29,162 nucleotides of DNA from an uncultured Collinsella sp. GTDB lineage: Bacteria > Actinomycetota > Coriobacteriia > Coriobacteriales > Coriobacteriaceae. Position 1 is the stretch's first letter; every line of letters starts with the position of its first letter. Under the pieces are notes generated by a model. The model saw only the letters and a program-made list of their open reading frames with translations. It had not been told where the DNA came from and made no database searches. The stretch lies in NCBI GenBank assembly GCA_900542175.1, contig UQNC01000025.1, positions 1 through 29,162 on the forward strand, read 5' to 3'. Made by a program: the position numbers and the translations under genes. Shown piece after piece: positions 21,982 through 29,162 of this stretch.

Positions 21982-23652
21982 ATGTCTCAAGAAACCATCC
22001 GCGCGGCCGAGCGTGCCGCGGGACAGGTGAACGCCATGTCGACGTATGATCCGGACTCCGACCAGCTGCATGAGGAATGCGGCGTTTTTGGTGTCTGGGC
22101 GCCCGATCGCGACGTGGCTCGACTGACGTACTTTGGCCTGCGTGCACTGCAGCACCGTGGCCAAGAATCGGCGGGAATCGCCGTGGGTGACGGCGGTACG
22201 GTTATGGTCCGCAAGGATCTGGGCCTGCTCGACCGCGTGTTCTCCAACGCCGACCTGTCGACGCTCTCCGGTCAGCTGGCCGTGGGTCATGTGCGCTACG
22301 GCACCGCCGGCGCCAAGAGCTGGGAAGCCTCTCAGCCGCACCTCTCTACCATCAATAGCGTCATTATCGCGCTCGCGCACAACGGTACCCTCGTCAACAC
22401 CGACGAGCTGCGTCGCCAGCTGATCGAGCTGGGCGTGCCGTTCCTCTCCAATTCGGATTCCGAGGTCGCGACCAAGCTCATCGGCTACTTTACCCAGCGT
22501 ACGGGTCACCTGCGCGAGGGCATTCGCAAGACCATGGAGCTCGTGCGTGGCGGTTATGCCATGACGCTCATCAACGAGCAGGCGCTCTACGCCTTCCGCG
22601 ATCCGCATGGCATTCGCCCACTGGTGTTGGGCAAGCTGGTGGACGAGGGCCTGGACCAGGCCGATGCCGCATCCGTTTCGCAGCTGCCGTCGCAGGACGG
22701 CGCCGCGACGGTTGACGTTGCCACCCATGTCACCCGCGCCGGCGGCTGGGTCGTCGCCTCCGAGACTTGTGCGCTCGACATTGTGGGTGCCGAGTACGTC
22801 CGCGACGTCCGTCCCGGCGAGATTTTGCGCATCAGCGCCGAGGGCCTTGTGTCCGAGCAGGGCGTGCCTGCCGCCGAGGAGCCTGCTAACTGCATCTTTG
22901 AGCAGGTCTACTTCGCTCGCCCCGATTCCATCATGAACGGCAAGAGCGTCTACGCCTGCCGTTATGACATGGGTCGTCAGCTGGCACATGAGGAGCCCGT
23001 CGAGGCCGACCTGGTCATCGGCGTGCCCGACTCCGGCCTGCCGCCCGCGGAGGGCTATTCGCACGAGAGTGGCATTCCCTTTGGTGAGGGCCTTATCAAG
23101 AACCGCTACGTGGGCCGTACGTTTATCGAGCCTACGCAGGAGCTGCGTGCCATGGGCGTGCGTATGAAACTCAACCCGCTGCGCGACAACATCGAGGGCA
23201 AGCGCCTGGTCGTCATCGACGACTCCATTGTGCGCGGCACCACCATGGTGCAGCTCGTAAAGATGCTGCGCAACGCCGGCGCCAAGGAGATTCACATTCG
23301 CATCAACTCGCCCGAGGTCATCTGGCCGTGCTTCTACGGTATCGATACCGACGTGCAGTCGCAGCTCATCAGCGCCAACAAGACGGTCGATGAGATCTGC
23401 GAGTACATTGGCGCCGATTCGCTGGCCTTCCTTTCGGTCGAGGGCCTGCTGAAGGTCATGCCCAAGGGCGGCTACTGCGACGCGTGCTTTACCGGCCGCT
23501 ATCCCGTGGCGATTCCCGAGAGCTTTGGCCGTGACAAGTTCATGGAGGGCTTTAAGCCCCGCAACCTGGACAAGCCGCTGTACTTTGACGACGACGCCGT
23601 GGTCGAGAAATATGTCGACCGCAGCTGGGAAGAGGAGCACGGCGAGGCCTAA
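21982..23652 (+). CDS. purF: amidophosphoribosyltransferase
   Basis: A 556-residue PurF, the first committed purine enzyme, making phosphoribosylamine from PRPP and glutamine. The class II glutaminase begins at Cys33 (HEECGVFGV), which must be exposed by removal of a propeptide. The PRPP loop is VVIDDSIVRGTT. Cysteines in NCIFEQVYF, WPCFYG and GGYCDACFTG match the [4Fe-4S]-binding cysteines of the Bacillus-type enzyme, so oxygen-sensitive regulation is likely. ATG 21982 follows GAGGGG; ATG 22036 (AGGTG upstream) would give a 14-residue propeptide, nearer the family norm, and remains possible. It is about 50-80 residues longer than B. subtilis PurF. Confidence 0.97.
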   Translation: MSQETIRAAERAAGQVNAMSTYDPDSDQLHEECGVFGVWAPDRDVARLTYFGLRALQHRGQESAGIAVGDGGTVMVRKDLGLLDRVFSNADLSTLSGQLAVGHVRYGTAGAKSWEASQPHLSTINSVIIALAHNGTLVNTDELRRQLIELGVPFLSNSDSEVATKLIGYFTQRTGHLREGIRKTMELVRGGYAMTLINEQALYAFRDPHGIRPLVLGKLVDEGLDQADAASVSQLPSQDGAATVDVATHVTRAGGWVVASETCALDIVGAEYVRDVRPGEILRISAEGLVSEQGVPAAEEPANCIFEQVYFARPDSIMNGKSVYACRYDMGRQLAHEEPVEADLVIGVPDSGLPPAEGYSHESGIPFGEGLIKNRYVGRTFIEPTQELRAMGVRMKLNPLRDNIEGKRLVVIDDSIVRGTTMVQLVKMLRNAGAKEIHIRINSPEVIWPCFYGIDTDVQSQLISANKTVDEICEYIGADSLAFLSVEGLLKVMPKGGYCDACFTGRYPVAIPESFGRDKFMEGFKPRNLDKPLYFDDDAVVEKYVDRSWEEEHGEA

Positions 23653-23690
23653 AACCTGCCATGTAGGGACAGGTTTATTTTGGTAGGTTT
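23652..23690. repeat. GGGAC-core palindrome between purF and purM
   Basis: AAACCTGCC (23652-23660) and GGTAGGTTT (23682-23690) are inverted with one mismatch and flank a core containing TAGGGACAGGTTTATTTT. An inner CAGGTTT also pairs with AAACCTG. The element directly abuts the purF stop. Confidence 0.65.
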
Positions 23691-23807
23691 TACCTGCTGT
23701 TTTGTTGATATGACGGCGCGTGCTGTTATGGCGCGCGCCGAAATGGCGCAACTATGAGCACCGTTTGGCGCCTGCTCGTCAGACGGTAGTGGGAGAGGAA
23801 GACTCAG

Positions 23808-24911
23808 ATGAGCGACAGCAAGCATGTGACGTACGAGGACGCCGGCGTCGATACCGCCGAGGGCGGCCGCGCCGTCGACGCTATTAAGCAGATGGTCAAG
23901 GACACCAACCGCCCCGAGGTCATCGGCGGCATCGGTGGCTTTGGCGGCCTGTTCTCGGCCGCCGCGCTTAAGGATATGGAAGACCCGATCCTGATTAGCG
24001 GCACCGACGGCGTGGGCACCAAGCTCGTGCTCGCCCAGATCATGGACCGTCACGAGACGGTGGGCCAGGACCTGGTCGCCATGTGCGTCAACGACATTTT
24101 GGCTTCGGGCGCCGAGCCGCTGTTCTTCCTGGATTACGTTGCCATCGGTCACATTGAGGCCGAGCACATGGCAAAGATCATCAAGGGTGTGGCCGACGGC
24201 TGCAAGCTCGCGGGCTGCGCGCTCGTGGGCGGCGAGATGGCCGAGCACCCCGGCGTCATGGCTCCCGCCGACTACGACCTCGCCGGCTTTACCGTGGGCG
24301 TCGTCGACCGTCCCAAGATGCTTGACCCCGCGAACGTTCGCCCCGGCGATGTGATCCTGGGTCTGCCTTCCACCGGTGTGCACTCCAACGGCTACTCGCT
24401 CGTGCGCAAGGTCATCGGCGTTGACGGCATCAAGCCGGGCACGCCCGAGGCCGCCGCTAAGGCCGAGGAACTGAGCCGTCCGCTCGAGGAGCTCGACGGT
24501 GCTTCGCTGGCCGACGCCCTGCTGGCTCCCACGCGCATCTACGTCAAGCCGATTCTGGAGCTGCTGCGCGGCGGCGCCAACGTACACGGCATCGCCCACA
24601 TCACCGGCGGCGGCATCACCGAGAACCTCAACCGCGCGCTCGCCGACGATGTCGATGCCGTGGTCACCCGCAGCGGCGCCGAGATGGGCTGGGATGTTCC
24701 GCCCGTCATTACTTACGTGTCGCGTCAGGCCGAGCTCGCGCCCAACGAGGCGTGCAAGACCTTCAACATGGGCGTCGGCCTGTGCCTGATCGTCGCCCCC
24801 GAGGACGAGGCTGCCGTGACCGAGGCCCTGGTCGCGCTGGGCGAGAAGCCGTTCCGCGTGGGCGAGTGCGTCGAGGGTTCCGGTAAGGTCGTGTACTCCG
24901 ATGAGCGCTAG
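23808..24911 (+). CDS. purM: AIR synthetase (cyclo-ligase)
   Basis: A 367-residue PurM that closes FGAM to AIR with ATP (purine step 5). Typical segments are YEDAGVDTAEGGRAVDAIK, GGIGGFGGLFSA, LISGTDGVGTKL, GEMAEHPGVM, HSNGYSLVRKV and AHITGGGITENL. Length is normal or slightly long. GAGAGGAAG precedes the ATG. The last 11 bases overlap the start of purN, showing translational coupling. The 155-base gap to purF holds a GGGAC palindrome and no strong promoter, so purF-purM-purN is probably one operon. Confidence 0.97.
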   Translation: MSDSKHVTYEDAGVDTAEGGRAVDAIKQMVKDTNRPEVIGGIGGFGGLFSAAALKDMEDPILISGTDGVGTKLVLAQIMDRHETVGQDLVAMCVNDILASGAEPLFFLDYVAIGHIEAEHMAKIIKGVADGCKLAGCALVGGEMAEHPGVMAPADYDLAGFTVGVVDRPKMLDPANVRPGDVILGLPSTGVHSNGYSLVRKVIGVDGIKPGTPEAAAKAEELSRPLEELDGASLADALLAPTRIYVKPILELLRGGANVHGIAHITGGGITENLNRALADDVDAVVTRSGAEMGWDVPPVITYVSRQAELAPNEACKTFNMGVGLCLIVAPEDEAAVTEALVALGEKPFRVGECVEGSGKVVYSDER

Positions 24912-25599
24912 CGAGCAGATGGCTGCTGCCGAGGGCCTGGGCTTTGTGCCCTACACCCGTCCGACCGGCACCGATACGGCCGAGCCGCTCAAGATCGGCG
25001 TGCTTATCAGCGGTTCGGGCACCAACCTGCAGGCGCTGATCGACCTTATCGCCGCCGGCAAGCTCAACGCCTCGATTGAGCTTGTAGTGTCGAGCCGTCC
25101 TTCGGCCAAGGGCTTGCAGCGCGCCGAGCGTGCGGGCATCCAGACGCTCACGCTGTCCAAGGATATCTATGCCGACCCCATCGCGGCTGACGAGATCATC
25201 GCGCGCGAGCTGCTCGAGCGCGGCTGCGAGTATGTGGTCATGGCCGGCTACATGCGCATGGTGCACACGCCGCTGCTGGCGGCGTACCCCAACCGTGTGG
25301 TCAACCTGCACCCGGCCCTGCTGCCGAGCTTTACCGGTGCCCACGCGATCGACGATGCGTTTGCCCGCGGCGTCAAGGTGACCGGCGTGACCGTGCACTT
25401 TGCCAACGAGATCTACGACAACGGCCCCATCATCGCCCAGCGCGCGCTGGCTGTTGAGGAGGGCTGGGACATCGACACGCTCGAGGAGCACATCCACGCG
25501 ATCGAGCATGTGCTGTATCCCGAGGTCGTGCAGATGCTCGCCGACGGCCGCGTCCACGTGCTGGAGAGCGGCAAAGTGGCAATTGATGCGGCACGCTAG
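24901..25599 (+). CDS. purN: GAR transformylase
   Basis: A 232-residue 10-formyl-tetrahydrofolate-dependent enzyme (purine step 3). After a 30-residue N-terminal extension comes KIGVLISGSGTNLQALID (PurN start), then the folate and catalytic part MAGYMRMVHTPLL, NLHPALLPSFTGAHAID and the aspartate in EIYDNGPIIAQ. The extension is required if translation begins at ATG 24901, which overlaps the purM stop by 11 bases. A strong terminator follows. Confidence 0.96.
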   Translation: MSASEQMAAAEGLGFVPYTRPTGTDTAEPLKIGVLISGSGTNLQALIDLIAAGKLNASIELVVSSRPSAKGLQRAERAGIQTLTLSKDIYADPIAADEIIARELLERGCEYVVMAGYMRMVHTPLLAAYPNRVVNLHPALLPSFTGAHAIDDAFARGVKVTGVTVHFANEIYDNGPIIAQRALAVEEGWDIDTLEEHIHAIEHVLYPEVVQMLADGRVHVLESGKVAIDAAR

Positions 25600-25659
25600 T
25601 CGCGTGTAAGAGAGTTCGCTGAGCGCTCTTTGGGACGCAAGCGATCGAAAAAAGTTGAT

Positions 25660-25695
25660 AGGGCTCCGTCCGTACGCGGGCGGGGCTCTTTTTGT
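25660..25695 (+). terminator. terminator of purF-purM-purN
   Basis: A 13-bp stem (25660-25672 with 25677-25689, three G-U pairs), loop TACG, followed by TTTTTG. It separates the purine genes from the toxin-antitoxin promoter. Confidence 0.85.
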
Positions 25696-25709
25696 GTGGC
25701 CTCTCAAGT

Positions 25710-25727
25710 TTGCTATACTGCTAGCAA
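25710..25727 (+). promoter_or_regulatory. toxin-antitoxin promoter with operator
   Basis: TTGCTA-TACTGC-TAGCAA is a perfect inverted repeat. The -10 TATACT (25714-25719) lies inside it, and TTTGTG at 25691-25696 is a usable -35 at 17 bases. A repressor bound here would block the polymerase, as expected for autorepression by a RelB-type ribbon-helix-helix antitoxin. Confidence 0.72.
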
Positions 25728-25743
25728 GCAGAGAGGAGTCGCC

Positions 25744-26088
25744 ATGGCAACAGCAACAGTGCAGCTCAACACGCGAATCGACCCTATGCTCAAGGCTGGC
25801 GGCGATGCGGTCCTGACTCGCAATGGGCTGGGGCCGAGTGACGCTATTCGTGCGCTTTGGACCTACCTTGTCGAGCATCAGACGTTGCCAGGATTTATGG
25901 TGGAGGATAGGTGCGAGGCACCCCGTGCGGAGAGTCTGGCCGAGCAGGGATGCGGGCTGGTTTTTTTCTCATTGGGGTTGAGCGCGGCGGATTTTGCGCC
26001 AGCTGAATCATCGGCAGACAACTGGGGTGCCGTACGCGACGACATGTACGATGCGATGATCGCTGGCATAGAGGCGAATTGCCGATGA
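25744..26088 (+). CDS. RelB/DinJ-family antitoxin
   Basis: A 114-residue protein. Its first 50 residues (VQLNTRIDPMLKAGGDAVL, then GLGPSDAIRALWTYLVEHQTLP) match the ribbon-helix-helix DNA-binding domain of RelB/DinJ antitoxins. The C-terminal part, presumably toxin-binding, is unlike classical RelB and includes an unusual CGLVFFSLGLSAADF stretch. GAGAGGAG lies 5 bases before the ATG; an in-frame start at 25630 lies upstream of the promoter and is excluded. It overlaps the PIN toxin by 4 bases (ATGA). Family-based role: neutralises the toxin and represses its own operon. Confidence 0.85.
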   Translation: MATATVQLNTRIDPMLKAGGDAVLTRNGLGPSDAIRALWTYLVEHQTLPGFMVEDRCEAPRAESLAEQGCGLVFFSLGLSAADFAPAESSADNWGAVRDDMYDAMIAGIEANCR

Positions 26089-26552
26089 TTGCGGCAAAAC
26101 GACTCTTGGTAGACACAAACGTTTGGCTCGATTATTACCTGCAAGAGGGAGCGTTCGACGAGGCGAAAAGATTGATTGAGTTGGCCGAGGCGGGAAAGAT
26201 TGACCTTCTGTACGCGCCAACGACGGCAAAGGACCTGTTCTACATTGTGCCGCGGCGTCTAGCTCAGCGGAATGTGAATGGGGTTAACGCTCCGTTCGGT
26301 CCGGCTGCATGGGCCTGTATCGAGCATATGATGCAGGTGGCAACGGCTTCTCCGCTTTCGTTGGCGGAATGCGAGATGGCGCGTATGCTTGGCAAGCGTA
26401 TGCCGGACCTTGAGGACAATCTCATCATTGCATCGGGCGATACGGCGGATGTCGACTACGTAATCACGAGCGACCGACGCATGTTGGAGGCGATGCCCGA
26501 GGTATGCTTGACGCCCGCGCGCGCACTCGAGCTCATCGGGATCCTCGGCTAA
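26085..26552 (+). CDS. PIN-domain toxin, VapC-like
   Basis: A 155-residue PIN protein. Acidic residues of the metal site are visible: Asp10 in LLVDTNVWLDYY, Asp111 in LEDNLIIASG and Asp130 in DYVITSDRRML; the second site, usually Glu, may be Asp50 in TAKDLFYIV. VapC-type PIN toxins cut RNA, often tRNA or rRNA; the target here is unknown. ATG 26085 overlaps the antitoxin stop (ATGA), better than the TTG at 26079. The pairing of a PIN toxin with a RelB-type antitoxin instead of VapB is a mixed arrangement known from some genomes. Confidence 0.88.
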   Translation: MIAAKRLLVDTNVWLDYYLQEGAFDEAKRLIELAEAGKIDLLYAPTTAKDLFYIVPRRLAQRNVNGVNAPFGPAAWACIEHMMQVATASPLSLAECEMARMLGKRMPDLEDNLIIASGDTADVDYVITSDRRMLEAMPEVCLTPARALELIGILG

Positions 26553-26617
26553 CCTTGCATACTCCGTTTCGCTATCATATTGAGCATTGTGGCCCTCATG
26601 CAACTTTGGAGGACGAT

Positions 26618-27082
26618 ATGGCGGATAACGAAGCACTGTTTACGCCTGAGCTGGTGTTTTTTGATTGGGAGTGTGCGACGCCTGATGAGGTGTTTGCGCG
26701 ACTCGAAGGCGAACTTGCTCCACGCGGCTACATTGGCACCGGTTGGCTCGACGCCGTCCGCACGCGCGAGGATGCCTATCCCACAGGGCTTGCCATGCCG
26801 GCGGCCAACATTGCCATCCCGCATACCGATCCGGGGTTTGTGGCTAAGCCCTACATCGCGGTGGTGAAGCCGGCCACGCCCGTGACATTCAATGCTATGG
26901 CGGGCATGGGTGCCCCTGTGCCGGCGCAGATCGTCATCAACTTGGGCATTGCCGAGCCGGGCGGCCAGGTCGAGGCTCTGCAAGCGCTTATGAATATCTT
27001 TATGGACGCGGACACCGCGGCCGATGTGCTCGGCCAGACCACGCCCCAAGGCATGGTCGAAGCCATCCGCCGCCACTTTTAA
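26618..27082 (+). CDS. PTS system IIA component (fructose/galactitol class)
   Basis: A 154-residue EIIA of the PTS_EIIA_2 family. REDAYPTGLAMPAANIAIPH carries the phosphorylated His69 in IPHTDP. The order of helices and strands and the end MVEAIRRHF are typical. It would pass phosphate from HPr to an IIB, but no IIB or IIC gene is nearby, so it may serve a transporter elsewhere or act in regulation. GGAGGA lies 5-6 bases before the ATG. A possible promoter (TTGCAT, 17 bases, TATTGA) lies at about 26556-26584. Confidence 0.88.
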   Translation: MADNEALFTPELVFFDWECATPDEVFARLEGELAPRGYIGTGWLDAVRTREDAYPTGLAMPAANIAIPHTDPGFVAKPYIAVVKPATPVTFNAMAGMGAPVPAQIVINLGIAEPGGQVEALQALMNIFMDADTAADVLGQTTPQGMVEAIRRHF

Positions 27083-27086
27083 ATCC

Positions 27087-27120
27087 GGCCCCTGGGGACG
27101 TTCCTTTTGTCGCGGGGGCC
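27087..27120. repeat. GGGGAC-core palindrome after the PTS IIA gene
   Basis: GGCCCC (27087-27092) and GGGGCC (27115-27120) flank TGGGGACGTTCCTTTTGTC. It follows the PTS gene stop directly and its TTGTCG (27107-27112) fits as the -35 of the next gene. Confidence 0.55.
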
Positions 27121-27135
27121 GCGTTGTGACACAAT
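27107..27135 (+). promoter_or_regulatory. promoter of the PpiC-like gene
   Basis: TTGTCG (27107-27112) and CACAAT (27130-27135) are 17 bases apart. The -35 lies inside the GGGGAC palindrome. Confidence 0.45.
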
Positions 27136-27170
27136 GGCGTTTGTTCGATTCGTTATGCGAAAGGCCAACT

Positions 27171-28391
27171 ATGGCAAATAAGAAAAAGAACTCCGAGGCC
27201 GCGCCGACGCCCGAGCAGCAGACTCGCGCTGCCTCCAGCTCTTGTAAGAAGCAGCGCAAGACGTACGTGTCTAAGACCGTCAAGATTGTTCTGGTGGTTA
27301 TCGGCGTGCTGGCAATGTTGCTTTCCGTCTCGGCCATGGCGTGCTCCGGTCTTATGTCGCAGACCGAGGACACCTCGGGCTACAAGCTCACCGGCGGCGT
27401 TGCCGCCACCATCAACGGCACCAACCTCACCGAGGATACCGTGACCAAGCAGATCATGAGCATGCGCACGTCCTATGGTTATACCAAGGACAAGGATTGG
27501 GCGCAGTACCTGGTCAACAACGACCTTACGCCCAAGAAGTATCGCAAGCAGCTCATCGATTCCTACACGCAGCAGATTCTGCTTCAGCAGGCGCAGAAGG
27601 AAAACGGCGTGACGGTGTCGGATGAGGAGGTCGAGAAGGCTTGGAAGGACGCGTGCAAGAGCGCGGGCGGCGCCAAGACCTTTAAGAAGACCCTTAAGAC
27701 CTACGGCTACACCGAGGACACCTATAAGAGCTCGCTCAAGGAGAGCCTGGCGCAGCAAAAGCTCAAGGAAGCCGTGGCGCCTACCAGCAAGCCCGAGGAC
27801 AGCGAGATCGTCGATTACATCAACAAGAACCTGTCGAAGTACAACGATGCCCGCCGCTCGTCGAACATCCTGATCAAGGTCGATTCCGAGGCATCCGACG
27901 AGGACAAGGCTGCCGCCAAGGCCAAGGCGCAGGAGTGCCTGGACAAGATTAACTCCGGCGAGCTGAGCTTCGAAGACGCTGTGAAGCAGTATTCCGACGA
28001 CACCGGTTCCAAGGAGAAGAAGGGCGACGTGGGCTGGGACAAGCTCACCACCTTCGTCGACAGCTACCAGACGGCACTCGAGGGGCTCAACAAGGGCGAT
28101 GTGAGCGACGTGGTCGAGTCGACGTACGGCTATCACATTATCAAGTGCACCGACTACTTCCATGTCGACAGCCAGGTCGATGATATCAAGCAGGTACCCA
28201 AGGCCATCAAGAAGTACGTCTCCAACGTGGTGAAGACGCAGGCGGCCAGCACTGCATATAGCGAGTGGCTGGAGCAGTACAAAAAGGACGCCGACATCAC
28301 CGTCAACCCCATGCCCAAGGACGTACCCTACAACGTGAGCCTGAAGGGTGTCACCAAGAGCTCGACCGACAACTCGTCGACGACTGAGTAA
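27171..28391 (+). CDS. membrane-anchored PpiC/PrsA-like foldase
   Basis: A 406-residue protein. A Lys-rich N-terminus (1-35) precedes one membrane helix (about 36-60, VKIVLVVIGVLAMLLSVSAM). A SurA-like N-terminal helical domain (about 75-220) and a parvulin domain (about 225-320: RRSSNILIKV, SFEDAVKQYSDD, KKGDVGWDKL, YGYHIIK) follow. PrsA-type foldases help exported proteins fold outside the membrane by cis-trans proline isomerisation. The Cys in MACSG looks like a weak lipobox, so it could be a lipoprotein. The ATG at 27171 follows AAAGG. The C-terminal tail is Ser/Thr-rich. Confidence 0.88.
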   Translation: MANKKKNSEAAPTPEQQTRAASSSCKKQRKTYVSKTVKIVLVVIGVLAMLLSVSAMACSGLMSQTEDTSGYKLTGGVAATINGTNLTEDTVTKQIMSMRTSYGYTKDKDWAQYLVNNDLTPKKYRKQLIDSYTQQILLQQAQKENGVTVSDEEVEKAWKDACKSAGGAKTFKKTLKTYGYTEDTYKSSLKESLAQQKLKEAVAPTSKPEDSEIVDYINKNLSKYNDARRSSNILIKVDSEASDEDKAAAKAKAQECLDKINSGELSFEDAVKQYSDDTGSKEKKGDVGWDKLTTFVDSYQTALEGLNKGDVSDVVESTYGYHIIKCTDYFHVDSQVDDIKQVPKAIKKYVSNVVKTQAASTAYSEWLEQYKKDADITVNPMPKDVPYNVSLKGVTKSSTDNSSTTE

Positions 28392-28396
28392 TCATG

Positions 28397-28422
28397 GGGC
28401 GGTGCTCGCGCGAGTGCCGCCC
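28397..28422 (+). terminator. hairpin after the PpiC-like gene
   Basis: GGGCGGTGCTCG and CGAGTGCCGCCC form a 12-bp stem with two G-U pairs. No T-tract, so it may only attenuate read-through into the next gene. Confidence 0.4.
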
Positions 28423-28445
28423 GCACTATTGAGGAGGATTTGCAG

Positions 28446-28889
28446 ATGACCAACGAAGAGCTGCAGCAGGAAATGATCGCCGCCATGAAGGCCAAGGACA
28501 AGGTTCGCCTGTCCATCATTCGCCAGGTTAAGGCCGAGGTGAAGAACATCGAGGTCAACGAGCGCCGCGACGTGACCGAGGAAGACGTCAACAGCATGAT
28601 CAAGCGTCTGATCAAGCAGACGAGCGAGACGCTGGAGATGTCCATCAAGGCCGGTACCGACCAGGACCGTACCGACAACCTGACCGAGCAGGTCAAGATT
28701 CTGGAGAGCCTGCTGCCCGCGCAGGTTTCGGGCGAGGAGCTCGAGGCTCTGATCGAGCAGGTTATCGCCGAGCTGGGCGCCACGTCCAAGAAGCAGATGG
28801 GCCAGGTCATGGGTGCACTCGGCAAGGCCACCGGCGGCAACTTCGATAAGCCGGCCGCGGCAAAGATCGTCGGCGCAAAATTGGCGTAA
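28446..28889 (+). CDS. GatB/YqeY domain protein
   Basis: A 147-residue YqeY-type protein. The helical start (MTNEELQQEMIAAMKAKDKVR) and the end (TSKKQMGQVMGALGKATGG) resemble the C-terminal tRNA-binding domain of GatB found alone. Its role is not settled; a link to tRNA-dependent amidation or to ribosome function is only suggested by the fold. ATG 28446 lies 8 bases after GGAGG; TTG 28440 is too close. It may be cotranscribed with the PpiC-like gene 54 bases upstream. Confidence 0.88.
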   Translation: MTNEELQQEMIAAMKAKDKVRLSIIRQVKAEVKNIEVNERRDVTEEDVNSMIKRLIKQTSETLEMSIKAGTDQDRTDNLTEQVKILESLLPAQVSGEELEALIEQVIAELGATSKKQMGQVMGALGKATGGNFDKPAAAKIVGAKLA

Positions 28890-28892
28890 TTT

Positions 28893-28920
28893 GTTACGCG
28901 GTTTTACCAAACCGCGTAAC
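28893..28920 (+). terminator. hairpin after the YqeY gene
   Basis: GTTACGCGGTTT and AAACCGCGTAAC form a perfect 12-bp stem with a TACC loop, 3 bases past the stop. No T-tract follows. Confidence 0.6.
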
Positions 28921-28933
28921 GGCTCGACGCTGC

Positions 28934-29032
28934 AAACCCGTACACACGGCAATCTGACGTTCAATTTCAAGGGCGCGACCATAAGGTCTGCGCCCTTTCA
29001 TTTCACGTCACCTTGCTCGCGTGTACGGGTTT
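28934..29032. repeat. long near-perfect hairpin C
   Basis: The 99-base region folds on itself in layers: 28934-28948 with 29018-29032 (15 bp, one mismatch), GCAA with TTGC, TGACGT (28955-28960) with ACGTCA (29005-29010), AAGGGCGC (28969-28976) with GCGCCCTT (28990-28997) and GACC with GGTC at the tip (loop ATAA). The inner part resembles a terminator with a weak T tail. Confidence 0.75.
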
Positions 29033-29063
29033 TCGCTGACTTATGCTCAACAAGGGCGGTTGC

Positions 29064-29110
29064 ACTCATTGGGGACAGACTTAAATGAGTAGCCACGGGG
29101 GTACTCATTT
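29064..29110. repeat. GGGGACAG-core palindrome at the right end
   Basis: ACTCATT (29064-29070) and AATGAGT (29084-29090) flank GGGGACAGACTTA. A second copy of the arm (TACTCATTT, 29102-29110) pairs with AAATGAGTA (29083-29091). The rest of the window to 29162 shows no gene. Confidence 0.65.
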
Positions 29111-29162
29111 GAACTGCATCCCATTTCTTGGACTTTGAAATTAAGGTTCGAGAAAAGGGAGG

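Noticed and set aside
1..29162. CRISPR array, prophage or intact insertion sequence
   Set aside because: No regularly spaced direct repeats, no transposase or integrase gene, and no phage structural genes were seen.

Overview
The window reads as chromosomal DNA of a GC-rich actinobacterium. Protein style, gene content (rpsF-ssb-rpsR-rplI-dnaB, class B sortase, RelB/PIN pair, CmpB-like permease) and the repeat types suggest a gut Coriobacteriia member close to Collinsella. This is inferred from reading alone; no database was searched. Twenty-three protein genes and two tRNA genes can be supported. All but three protein genes are on the + strand.

Layout. 1-2050: a bactofilin-like membrane protein and a TRIC/YadS-type channel, both minus strand. 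2050-2700: two minus-strand serine tRNA genes (CGA, GGA) with terminators, plus a hairpin-rich cassette carrying an inverted copy of a tRNA-Ser 3' end. 2700-3145: gene-free control region with the rpsF promoter. 3146-6451: rpsF, ssb, rpsR, rplI, terminator, then dnaB from its own promoter. 6545-9254: purA and purD. 9276-12811: NUDIX hydrolase, ABC exporter half-molecule, unknown membrane-anchored protein. 13019-17937: carA and carB behind a PyrR-type leader. 17938-18374: two very long hairpins, a third hairpin and the purE promoter. 18375-20349: purE, class B sortase, a degenerate MoaE-like protein. 20456-21685: minus-strand CmpB-type permease. 21982-25599: purF, purM, purN. 25744-26552: RelB-like antitoxin and PIN toxin. 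26618-28889: a lone PTS IIA, a PpiC/PrsA-like foldase and a GatB/YqeY protein. 28890-29162: a long hairpin and a GGGGACAG palindrome.

How the genes work together. The core is nucleotide supply (purA, purD, purE, purF, purM, purN; carAB for pyrimidines and arginine) next to the S6/SSB/S18/L9/DnaB block. PurC, PurL, PurB, PurH and PurK are not here. carA has a clear RNA hairpin that would hide its Shine-Dalgarno sequence when bound by PyrR. The other genes look like single-gene or two-gene units with their own promoters.

I found no convincing new multi-gene system, CRISPR array, prophage or intact insertion sequence. The most unusual signals are non-coding: (a) scattered palindromes with a GGGAC core flanked by site-specific inverted arms; (b) three long near-perfect hairpins, two of them side by side between carB and purE with similar tips; (c) the inverted tRNA-Ser 3' end cassette; (d) one 10-bp hairpin arm pair found both in the extended 3' end of carA and upstream of purE, on either side of carB.
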